Shown here one piece after another: positions 34,977 through 41,853 of a stretch of 64,000 bases of DNA (its first letter is position 1; the number at the start of each line of letters is the position of its first letter). The DNA lies in contig CP076354.1 in the NCBI GenBank assembly GCA_018798825.1, positions 310,001 to 374,000 of the forward strand. The letters are read 5' to 3'. The notes beneath the pieces are model-generated. The model was not told the origin of the DNA. It searched no databases and saw only the letters and a list, made by a program, of their open reading frames with translations. This stretch comes from Ochrobactrum sp. BTU1. Lineage in GTDB: Bacteria; Pseudomonadota; Alphaproteobacteria; Rhizobiales; Rhizobiaceae. A program made the translations under genes and the position numbers.

Positions 34977-36254
34977 TCAGCCACCCGCTTTGGAAACCAT
35001 CAGCGGAATGATGCGGTCTGAATTAGCAGCTTTCGGTGCATCCGGTTCTGCAAATGGGATGCCGAGAGTGTTCCAGACTTCCAACAATGCATCCTTGAGA
35101 CCATCAATCAGCAGGTCGTCATGCAATGGTGATGGCGTGATGCGCAGGCGCTCGGTGCCGCGTGGCACAGTCGGATAGTTGATTGGCTGAATATAGATGC
35201 CATGCACGTCGAGAAGACGGTCGCTGGCTTTCTTGCAAAGTTCCGGATCGCCAACCAGAATTGGTACGATGTGTGTTTCCGAAGACATGACGGGGAACCC
35301 GGCGGCCGACAGAACGTCCTTGGCGCGCTGCGCCTGACGCTGCTGGCCATCGCGTTCGACCTGCGAAACCTTCAAGTGACGGATCGCAGCGGTCGCGGAA
35401 GCAGCAACCGCTGGCGGAAGCGACGTTGTGAAGATGAAGCCCGGCGCATAAGAGCGCACGGCATCGATGATTGCGCGAGAGCCGGTGATATAGCCACCCA
35501 GCGCACCAAATGCCTTGGCAAGCGTGCCTTCGATAATGTCGATGCGATCGGCAAGGCCGTCACGTTCGGTGATGCCACCACCACGGGCGCCATACATGCC
35601 AACTGCATGGACCTCATCGATATAGGTCATGGCGTTATATTTGTCGGCGAGGTCTGCAATCTTTTCGATAGGCGCAATGTCGCCATCCATCGAATAAACG
35701 GATTCAAACACGATCAGCTTGGCGCGGGAATGGTCCGCAGCTTTCAGAAGCTGTTCGAGATGCTCGACGTCGTTATGGCGGAAAATCTTCTTTTCTGCAC
35801 CAGAGCGACGCACGCCTTCGATCATTGAAGCGTGGTTCAATTCGTCAGAAAGGATCAGGCAATTTGGAAGCAGCCGTGCAATTGTCGAGATCGATGCTTC
35901 GTTAGAAACGAAACCTGATGTGAAGACGAGACCGGCTTCCTTGCCATGCAGATCGGCAAGTTCTGCTTCCAGCTCTACAAGCGGATGGTTGTTACCCGAA
36001 ATATTGCGGGTTCCACCTGCGCCGGAGCCTGTATTGTTGGCTGTATCGCACATTGCCTTAATGACATCAGGATGGTGCCCCATGCCAAGATAGTCGTTCG
36101 AGCACCAAACGGTGATCTCACGGGCAGTGCCATTGTTACGCCAGGTAGCTCGGGGGAAGCGGCCCACAATGCGTTCAAGATCAGCAAACACGCGGTAACG
36201 CTTCTCGGCGTGCAACTGGTCGATCGCTTCTTCAAAAAACCGGCGATAGTCCAT
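34977..36254 (-). CDS. hemA: 5-aminolevulinate synthase
   Basis: Condenses glycine and succinyl-CoA to 5-aminolevulinate, the Shemin-pathway entry to haem used by alphaproteobacteria. It is 425 aa, full length. Motifs: [33 protein letters not shown], the substrate loop [37 protein letters not shown] and the PLP lysine in [15 protein letters not shown]. It carries no haem-regulatory CP motif near the N-terminus. It appears monocistronic. Confidence 0.97.
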   Translation of the reverse strand: MDYRRFFEEAIDQLHAEKRYRVFADLERIVGRFPRATWRNNGTAREITVWCSNDYLGMGHHPDVIKAMCDTANNTGSGAGGTRNISGNNHPLVELEAELADLHGKEAGLVFTSGFVSNEASISTIARLLPNCLILSDELNHASMIEGVRRSGAEKKIFRHNDVEHLEQLLKAADHSRAKLIVFESVYSMDGDIAPIEKIADLADKYNAMTYIDEVHAVGMYGARGGGITERDGLADRIDIIEGTLAKAFGALGGYITGSRAIIDAVRSYAPGFIFTTSLPPAVAASATAAIRHLKVSQVERDGQQRQAQRAKDVLSAAGFPVMSSETHIVPILVGDPELCKKASDRLLDVHGIYIQPINYPTVPRGTERLRITPSPLHDDLLIDGLKDALLEVWNTLGIPFAEPDAPKAANSDRIIPLMVSKAGG

Positions 36255-36401
36255 TATACGCTCCTTGTTACTGCTCTAGTACCGCTTTTGCTCGATTGCG
36301 TCCATGCCGCAATGACGGTCAATTTGCCACGCATTCGTGAAGCTGCATTGATCAAAATCAAACAAATAGCCGGTTTTCAGTATCTGAACAAAAAAGGCGG
36401 G

Positions 36402-37112
36402 CTATCTGGTCATCAGGCGGTAGATGAATTTTGGTGCCAAATCTCGGCGGCGTACATAGATCCGCGGCATACCGAATGGATCGTCGGATGCTCGTGCGCG
36501 GGCACGGACAGTCGTTGTTGCAGTTTCATATCCGGCTTCGCGGCACATCTCGCGATGCACGGCATGATTCCCTCCATAGGGATAAGCGAAATTGGTCACT
36601 TCTGATCCAAGCATGTCCTCGAGCATGGTCTTGGATAAGGCGATCTGCTGGCGGGCTTCGTCTTCCGGTATCTTTTCAAGATTGACGTGATCGATTGTAT
36701 GCGCGCCGACTTCGTGGCCGAGTGCTGCCCATTCACGCATCTGCGCGACCGACATGCAGGGCGTCAGCGGCACACCCATGGCCTGATCCCAGACATTACT
36801 GCCACCAACCTGATTGGCGACAAAGTAATTGGTTGCCGTGAAGCCAAAATCGGCAAGAACCGGCAGCGCATTCTCATAATTATTGAGAAACCCGTCATCG
36901 AAGGTGATGACTGCGACTTTGCCGGTCTTCTCGCCTTTAATATAAGGCATGGCATCGCGCAGTGAGAGGCCTTGATAGCCGAGCCTCTTCAGCCAGGCCA
37001 TCTGGTTTCGAAACTTGTCCGGATGCACCCAAAGCCCGCGAAAAGGAATCTTCTTATGTGGGAGAGGGGCAATCTGATGATAGAGAAGAATCGGAACAGC
37101 CATTTGTTTCAC
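36402..37112 (-). CDS. Polysaccharide deacetylase (CE4)
   Basis: 236 aa with a NodB-homology domain: the first motif VITFDDGFLNNYENALP, the metal-binding second motif VGAHTIDHVNL (HxxxH) and a third-motif region FAYPYGGNHAVHREMCREAGY. Targets in the family are N-acetylated glycans. The start is a GTG at 37112 that overlaps the upstream GT25 stop as GTGA, implying translational coupling; an ATG three codons later is the alternative. No signal peptide is seen, so the substrate may be cytoplasmic or lipid-linked. It lies in a small glycan locus with GT25 and a GT29-like gene. Confidence 0.88.
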   Translation of the reverse strand: MKQMAVPILLYHQIAPLPHKKIPFRGLWVHPDKFRNQMAWLKRLGYQGLSLRDAMPYIKGEKTGKVAVITFDDGFLNNYENALPVLADFGFTATNYFVANQVGGSNVWDQAMGVPLTPCMSVAQMREWAALGHEVGAHTIDHVNLEKIPEDEARQQIALSKTMLEDMLGSEVTNFAYPYGGNHAVHREMCREAGYETATTTVRARARASDDPFGMPRIYVRRRDLAPKFIYRLMTR

Positions 37113-37834
37113 TTCGATCTTGCAGAAAAGCGACGCACACGCATCCGGTAGATTGGGCGCAGGATCTCACGCGCAAGCTTATCTGAGAAGGACTTCTTGT
37201 GCTGGATGGTCGTCCCGCCAAGCTGTGCGGAGATTTCCTTGACCCCGCCTGGAATGACTGCAAGCGGCTGCAGGCCCGTCACCCAGCGCATTTGTACGGT
37301 GGTGTCGACAGGTCGGTCGAACTGTTCTGTCGCTGCAAGTAATTTCTGAGCCGCGTCGAAACTCACAAGCTGCGCCACCATACCAAGCCCGATTGGATTG
37401 GGAATGATGAGGCGCATCTGGTCGTTGCGAAACACTTCGCGACCATGTTCGCGATCGTCGCGGAAAGTGAAGCGTACGAAGCTACCTGGCTCAAAATGAT
37501 TGGTGACGGCATGGAAGGCGGCGTTAAAAACGTCTGTCAGTTCGATGTCGTCTTCGATGATAAAACCGGCATCGAGTTTCTGATCAACAATGGCCTGCCA
37601 AGCTTTGCGATGCGACAGAAAGCACGCGATTTCATTCTTGCTCAATTCAAAAGGATAACGCGGCGCATGAAGTTTGCGGCGGTAAACGCGTTTGATTTCC
37701 GCGTCTGCGAGCGCGCGGCTGTCAACAGCGTCAATGACTTCCGTTTTGACAGGCAGTTCACGAATGAGTTTGTCGACTTGGGGTCCGCGATCGGTCGCGC
37801 GCGCCAAGTGGATGATAAAGGCCTTGATGTTCAT
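37109..37834 (-). CDS. Glycosyltransferase family 25 (LPS-type)
   Basis: 241 aa. The N-terminus MNIKAFIIHLARATDRGPQV, the acceptor-side IACFLSHRKAWQAIVDQ and the nucleotide-sugar metal site FIIEDDIELTD are GT25 signatures (LOS/LPS beta-galactosyl or glucosyl transferases such as LgtB/LpsA). The C-terminus is basic (YRMRVRRFSARSK), suggesting association with the inner membrane face. It overlaps the deacetylase by 4 bp. Donor and acceptor are unknown; a role in core oligosaccharide is plausible. Confidence 0.87.
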   Translation of the reverse strand: MNIKAFIIHLARATDRGPQVDKLIRELPVKTEVIDAVDSRALADAEIKRVYRRKLHAPRYPFELSKNEIACFLSHRKAWQAIVDQKLDAGFIIEDDIELTDVFNAAFHAVTNHFEPGSFVRFTFRDDREHGREVFRNDQMRLIIPNPIGLGMVAQLVSFDAAQKLLAATEQFDRPVDTTVQMRWVTGLQPLAVIPGGVKEISAQLGGTTIQHKKSFSDKLAREILRPIYRMRVRRFSARSK

Positions 37835-37919
37835 GTAAAACCTGAGCGCGCAAAAAGTAAATTCAGCCGAAGCGGCGTTCTATATCTGCTATGCGCTTAA
37901 TTTTCGCAAGTCACACTTA

Positions 37920-38534
37920 CTAGCCTACTTTATGAAGATCTCCCGCAGCGATCTTTTCTTCGATCCACTTGCGCTCGGCTGCCCAGTCGTGCCGCTTCCA
38001 GCCTTCCCAGCTGAAGCCACAGATTTTGACGTCCCAATCGGGTAAAGAGTATTTACGCAGAACAAGCCAGATACCGAAGAAGCCAGTGCTGGGAAAGACT
38101 GTCTTCATGCGGTCAGCGCCAATGCCAAGCTCTTCACAAACAGCGAAATAATCCTGCGAAGGCATGATGCGGATCTTCTTTCCAGCACGACCGAAATAAT
38201 CAATTGCCTGATTGGTCCAGTCAGCGCGGCGGCCTTTTAGGCGTGAGAGAAAATTGGGGTGGTGGTGGAACCGCTTGATGATGCTCGGATGAAATGCAAA
38301 CAGAACTTCTGGGGTATTTCGAACAATTTCAGAATTTATGAAAGTCGGATCTTTGATCCATTGTTCCATCTGCTTGCTCGATGTTGCAAGCATCAACATG
38401 TCGGTTTTTGTGCCGCTCATTCCGAGAGAGACGCGCGGTTCATTGAAACGAAGGACAAGATCGGCTGCGTCAATTTCAGAAGACAGATCACGGTCGAGAG
38501 GACCGTTCCCGACAATAAATATCGTTTTGTTCAT
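37920..38534 (-). CDS. GT29-like sialyltransferase-family protein
   Basis: 204 aa, cytosolic (no signal peptide). The N-terminus IFIVGNGPLD...EIDAADLVLRFNEP matches the nucleotide-binding sialylmotif L (VGN...D-VRxN). VFPSTGFFGIWLVLR at ~146-160 followed by DVKICGF matches sialylmotif S (PSTG...YGF), and H182-x4-E187 (HDWAAE) matches motif VS. These are the defining elements of eukaryotic-type GT29 enzymes using CMP-sugars, here in a minimal bacterial form of about two-thirds the usual catalytic-domain length. Cysteines of the eukaryotic disulfide are absent at motif L. The sugar donor need not be sialic acid. It lies 85 bp upstream of the GT25 gene on the same strand, probably in one transcription unit. 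Confidence 0.72.
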   Translation of the reverse strand: MNKTIFIVGNGPLDRDLSSEIDAADLVLRFNEPRVSLGMSGTKTDMLMLATSSKQMEQWIKDPTFINSEIVRNTPEVLFAFHPSIIKRFHHHPNFLSRLKGRRADWTNQAIDYFGRAGKKIRIMPSQDYFAVCEELGIGADRMKTVFPSTGFFGIWLVLRKYSLPDWDVKICGFSWEGWKRHDWAAERKWIEEKIAAGDLHKVG

Positions 38535-38825
38535 ACGTTGGGGAATCTTATTCTGTTAAGCCAGATAAACAGATTTAGTTAAAATCCGAAGATTACAAGT
38601 TTCGAACGCCCTCCTAACTCTATGGAGAGGTGTTTTGCCGATCACTTTTATCGCGGGCAGTAAAGAACTGCGTTACTGCGGGTCGCTCATTGTGTCAGCG
38701 CTGACGTCATTGCAGCCATGCAGTTTATGCACTTCTCAAAACGATTAAAAAGACGGAAGCTTCATATTGGGAGGAAGGTAAAAAGCTCAGCACTTAGAAG
38801 GTACTGAATATAAGGGGATACCACA

Positions 38826-38975
38826 ATGAACCACCTCCGTACCCAGTTTTCCCGTTGGATGCAGTATCGCGAAAATCTGCGCGAGTTGAGCGGTTGCACT
38901 GACCGCGAGCTTTATGATCTTGGTCTGACGCGTGATGACATCCATCGCGTAGCCCGTGAAGCAGCTTTCGCCTGA
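38826..38975 (+). CDS. DUF1127 small protein, 49 aa
   Basis: A short gene with AAGGGG eight bases before the ATG at 38826. The product has a basic amphipathic N-terminus (MNHLRTQFSRWMQYRENL) and the DUF1127 core LSGCTDRELYDLGLTRDDIHRVAREAAF. Short DUF1127 proteins in alphaproteobacteria have been tied to stress responses and to RNA/sRNA and phosphate or C1 metabolism; exact action here is unknown. A small hairpin CGCCTGA-TTAC-TCAGGCG overlaps the stop but lacks a T-run. The 290 bp upstream holds a 12-bp palindrome GTCAGCGCTGAC at 38694-38705, possibly an operator. Confidence 0.88.
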   Translation: MNHLRTQFSRWMQYRENLRELSGCTDRELYDLGLTRDDIHRVAREAAFA

Positions 38976-39005
38976 TTACTCAGGCGAAGCGTCTATCAGG
39001 CATCT

Positions 39006-39191
39006 TCAAACTTCACCCGGCTTTTTAAAGCGGATGTGAATGTCATCGCCTGCGAGATCAAAACCGGCATAGTTGCGCTGAAAGGCGATAAGGGCATCAT
39101 TTACGCCCTTTGAATAATCGTCGTCATGCACTTCGACGTGATGCCGGTAAATGATGCGATCGTCTTTGTAGAATATAACCTGACCTTCCAT
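39006..39191 (-). CDS. Hypothetical 61-aa protein
   Basis: Starts at the ATG at 39191 behind a near-ideal GGAGGCCATC; the open frame continues upstream to 39404 but crosses a repeat element and lacks support. The sequence MEGQVIFYKDDRIIYRHHVEVHDDDYSKGVNDALIAFQRN is soluble and acidic/aromatic, with a predicted beta-hairpin then helix. No family recognised. It is convergent with the DUF1127 gene, 30 bp away. Confidence 0.62.
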   Translation of the reverse strand: MEGQVIFYKDDRIIYRHHVEVHDDDYSKGVNDALIAFQRNYAGFDLAGDDIHIRFKKPGEV

Positions 39192-39206
39192 GATGGCCTC
39201 CTGTTT

Positions 39207-39250
39207 AGCGCATCCCGAAAAGTGCGAAGCTGTATTCGGACAAGATGCGC
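39207..39250. repeat. Dispersed palindromic repeat, copy A5
   Basis: An AGCGCATCCCGAAAAGTGCG...GACAAGATGCGC element, 16 bp upstream of the 61-aa gene. Confidence 0.82.
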
Positions 39251-39345
39251 GTAAGAAATAGGCGTGCAACCCTATGGGTGATGGGCGCGCGAACGCGTCC
39301 TGAACGTCGGTGTCTTCTATCGAGATAGGCGTTGGCTTGTTGCTT

Positions 39346-40236
39346 TCAAGCTTTGCCGCTGTTGTTTTCGCCTTTGCAAAGCGCAAGCCATGCTCTTGCG
39401 GCATGGGAAAGAAACGCGCCTTTGCGCCAGATCAAGGCCAAGTCCCAATTCACTTCCGCGTCTCTGATCCGATGGATGCGAACGCCGGGATTCTTGCGCT
39501 GTTCGGCGATCATTTGCGGCAGAAAGCCAATACCCATGCCCGCGGCCACCAACTCGACAATAAAGTCGATCTGGCTGGAGCGCACGGCGACATGCGGAAA
39601 CAACCCACGCTGATGGCACGCATCCAGAATGATATGATTGAGCGCGAAGCCGCTTTCAAAAAGAATGAAGGGCAGGCTCGCAATGTCCGACAAGGGAATG
39701 CCGCCATCGTCGATGAAACTGTGATTGGCGGGAAGCAGGGCTACGACCGGTTCGCAGCGGACCTCCTGCCATTCGAAGCTCTCTTCGACGGGCAGAAGCG
39801 AGGCGGCAAGTTCCACATCGCCAGCCAGCAAAAGCTCTTCCAGCCGCTTGCTGCCATGTTCGACCAGTTGAATGTCGATATCGGGGTAGAGCTTGGTGAA
39901 GTCTGCAAAGACCGGAGCAAACAAAACGCTGGAGCCGATGGGTGGCAAGCCAAGTCGCAAAAGCCCGCGCTTAAGTCCGCGCAACTCGCCGAGCTCGGTC
40001 AGCATATCATCTTTTTCGGTCAGCATCGCCAATGCGCGGCGGTAGACGATTTCGCCTGCACTTGTCAGGCGGGGCGGGGTGGCTTCCCTGTCAAGCAAGA
40101 TGAGCCCGAGTTCTTCTTCGAGCTGCCGCACCGTCTTGCTGACGGTGGATTGGGTGGCATTGATGGTGCGGGCCGCGGCCGAAAAGCCGCCCTGTCGCAC
40201 CACTTCCACGAAAGCCTGAAAGCCACGTAAGTTCAT
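39346..40236 (-). CDS. LysR-family regulator of the adjacent lrgAB-type genes
   Basis: 296 aa. The N-terminal LysR HTH is MNLRGFQAFVEVVRQGGFSAAARTINATQSTVSKTVRQLEEELG, followed by a substrate-binding domain (~90-290). It is divergent from the CidA/LrgA-CidB/LrgB pair, with two ATTC-N7-GAAT boxes between them, the first beginning two bases from its own start. This is the layout of CidR-like regulators, which respond to acetate/overflow metabolites in Bacillus and Staphylococcus. The effector here is unknown. Confidence 0.88.
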   Translation of the reverse strand: MNLRGFQAFVEVVRQGGFSAAARTINATQSTVSKTVRQLEEELGLILLDREATPPRLTSAGEIVYRRALAMLTEKDDMLTELGELRGLKRGLLRLGLPPIGSSVLFAPVFADFTKLYPDIDIQLVEHGSKRLEELLLAGDVELAASLLPVEESFEWQEVRCEPVVALLPANHSFIDDGGIPLSDIASLPFILFESGFALNHIILDACHQRGLFPHVAVRSSQIDFIVELVAAGMGIGFLPQMIAEQRKNPGVRIHRIRDAEVNWDLALIWRKGAFLSHAARAWLALCKGENNSGKA

Positions 40237-40237
40237 A

Positions 40238-40287
40238 AGCTATTCTATTATGGAATAGCTGCAATGAAATCAATTCATTTCTGGAAT
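40238..40287. promoter_or_regulatory. Paired LysR-type operator boxes
   Basis: Box 1 (40238-40260) is AGCTATTC-TATTATG-GAATAGCT with perfect 8-bp arms. Box 2 (40273-40287) is ATTC-ATTTCTG-GAAT. Both contain the same ATTC-N7-GAAT, a T-N11-A LysR motif, and their centres are 31 bp apart, about three helical turns, so a tetramer could bind both on one face. Confidence 0.72.
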
Positions 40288-40333
40288 GGCGACACAGCCC
40301 CTATATTGAATACACAAACACACGCATTGGAAC

Positions 40334-40747
40334 ATGACCATGACCGCCCATAACCTGATGATCCGCTTTCGCTATGCGCTGCACAACAGCCGTCTGATGC
40401 AGATTGCGACCCTGTTCGGCTTCTGGCTGGCGGGTGAGGGTTTTGTCCGTCTGGTTGGTCTGCCGCTACCCGGTGGTATTGTCGGTATGGCGCTGGTTCT
40501 GGCGCTGCTCTTAAGTGGTCGCATCAGCCTGTTCAGCATGAAGCGTGGCGCGGAATGGTTTCTGGCGGAAATGCTTTTGTTCTTTGTGCCTGCGGTTCTC
40601 GCCGTTCTTGAGCATCAGGAGCTGCTCGGAATGCTCGGGGTGAAGATCATGGCTGTTATTTTGGTTGGCACGCTGACTGTGATGACAGTGACAGCACTTA
40701 CTGTTGATATGTGCTATCGCCTGAGTGTGCGCTATGCCGCTAAGTAA
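40334..40747 (+). CDS. lrgA: CidA/LrgA-family membrane protein
   Basis: 137 aa, four membrane segments. LMQIATLFGFWLAGEGFVRLVGLPLPGGIVGMALVLALL carries the LrgA signature (LPLPGGIVGM), and the central ALLLSGRISLFSMKRGAEWFLAEMLLFFVPAVLAVL is typical. Family members are holin-like or metabolite (pyruvate/acetate-linked) transporters acting with LrgB. Its 3' end overlaps lrgB by 14 bp. The symbol denotes family, not proven orthology to LrgA over CidA. Confidence 0.86.
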   Translation: MTMTAHNLMIRFRYALHNSRLMQIATLFGFWLAGEGFVRLVGLPLPGGIVGMALVLALLLSGRISLFSMKRGAEWFLAEMLLFFVPAVLAVLEHQELLGMLGVKIMAVILVGTLTVMTVTALTVDMCYRLSVRYAAK

Positions 40748-41429
40748 TCCCTATGTGGCGATGCTGTTTTGGTCAGCGGCCACAATCCTCCTTTACCTAG
40801 CAGCAAAGCGCGTCTACCGCCGCTTTCCAATGTGGTGGCTGACACCGCTTGCCGTTACACCATTGCTGCTGATGGCGCTTCTCATTGGCATGAATGAAAA
40901 TTATCGCAGCTACTTTGGCGCAACACATTGGCTTGTGGCTTTGCTTGGCCCTGCGACCGTAGCCTTTGCCATTCCGATCTATCAGCAACGCGCAACCATT
41001 CGTCGGTACTGGCCTGTTTTGCTGGTCGGTGTGGTGATGGGCAGTTCGTCGGCAATGCTCTCTGCGTGGGGTTTAGCGCATTTGCTTGGTCTTAACGATG
41101 CGATCAGCCTCAGTCTGATGCCGCGCTCGATGAGTACGCCTTTTGCCATGACGGTGTCCGGCGATATTGGCGGCACGCCTGATCTGACCGCAATCTTTGT
41201 GGTCATCACCGGCGTTTTTGGTGCAGCTCTGGGCGAACTCATGCTCAACTGGCTGCCATTGCGCTCGACGCTCGCACGCGGCGCGCTGTTCGGCATGGGC
41301 GCGCATGGTGCAGGCGTCGCCAAGGCGCACCAGATTGGCAGAGAAGAAGGTTCGATCGCTGGCCTCGTGATGGTGCTTGTAGGACTGGTCAATGTTCTGG
41401 CTGCACCTTTCATTGCCCATCTTCTCTGA
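40734..41429 (+). CDS. lrgB: LrgB/CidB-family membrane protein
   Basis: 231 aa from the ATG at 40734 inside the end of lrgA; a GTG three codons earlier is an alternative. The protein has about 7-8 membrane segments with the family motif LMPRSMSTPFAMTVSGDIGGTPDLTAIFVV and the terminal FGMGAHGAGVAKAHQIGREEGSIAGLVM. It forms a membrane unit with LrgA; reported roles include antiholin-like control of cell lysis and pyruvate transport. Expression probably follows the LysR regulator upstream. Confidence 0.92.
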   Translation: MPLSNPYVAMLFWSAATILLYLAAKRVYRRFPMWWLTPLAVTPLLLMALLIGMNENYRSYFGATHWLVALLGPATVAFAIPIYQQRATIRRYWPVLLVGVVMGSSSAMLSAWGLAHLLGLNDAISLSLMPRSMSTPFAMTVSGDIGGTPDLTAIFVVITGVFGAALGELMLNWLPLRSTLARGALFGMGAHGAGVAKAHQIGREEGSIAGLVMVLVGLVNVLAAPFIAHLL

Positions 41430-41527
41430 ATCATTGTTTTAGCAGCATATTTTTCTACAAATGCTTATTTAATGAGCAGGATTCTTATATTCACATTTTT
41501 GCAATAAACTTAAGCACCGGCGTATTT

Positions 41528-41542
41528 GCATAACTGTTATGC
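41528..41542. promoter_or_regulatory. Perfect palindrome in the sRNA promoter region
   Basis: GCATAAC-T-GTTATGC, perfect 7-bp arms around one base, about 20-30 bp upstream of the probable 5' end of the triple-hairpin RNA. It is placed where a regulator could act on the promoter; the regulator is unknown. Confidence 0.45.
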
Positions 41543-41559
41543 GTTATTGGTCGTTGTTG

Positions 41560-41700
41560 AATAAAGAGGCTCAAGGTAAACATTGCTCATCGGGTTCACT
41601 CCTCCTCCCAGAACCCGATGACGAATACGGCACTCCTCCTCCCAGCCGTATTCAAGATCAGGCCGCGCATCCTCCTCCCGCGCGGCCTTTTTCTTTTTCT
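41560..41700 (+). ncRNA. Trans-acting sRNA of the alpha-r14/cuckoo type, three anti-SD hairpins
   Basis: Three successive stem-loops, each displaying CUCCUCCC in the loop. SL1 at 41588-41620 has a perfect 10-bp stem and 13-nt loop ACUCCUCCUCCCA. SL2 at 41623-41653 has a 9-bp stem and the identical 13-nt loop. SL3 at 41661-41687 has an 8-bp GC stem followed by TTTTTCTTTTTCT, so it doubles as terminator. The loops are complementary to Shine-Dalgarno sequences. This is the hallmark of the alpha-r14 (NfeR1) and cuckoo sRNAs of Rhizobiales and the CcsR RNAs of Rhodobacter, which repress many mRNAs, including transporters. No ORF is present and the stems are conserved in pairing despite differing sequence. 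The 5' end is estimated. Confidence 0.85.
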
Positions 41701-41853
41701 AATCTCGCAAAAACACATTCTGATCTGTTAACAGTGCGTCGCCGCATAGCCCCATGGGCATTTGAGCCGATGTAAACTATCGGGCAAGTTCACATTTGCG
41801 GTGAGTGCCTCTGTCTGAGAGACTTGCCGCCACAAAAGCGGGAGATCGCAATC

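Noticed and set aside
39310..40230. 306-codon plus-strand frame opposite the LysR gene
   Set aside because: The LysR HTH and paired operator boxes support the minus strand; the plus frame has no RBS or domain.
41588..41687. Regularly spaced CTCCTCC repeats as a possible CRISPR array
   Set aside because: Only three units, each centred in a different hairpin stem with a terminal T-run; this is a structured RNA, not repeat-spacer units.
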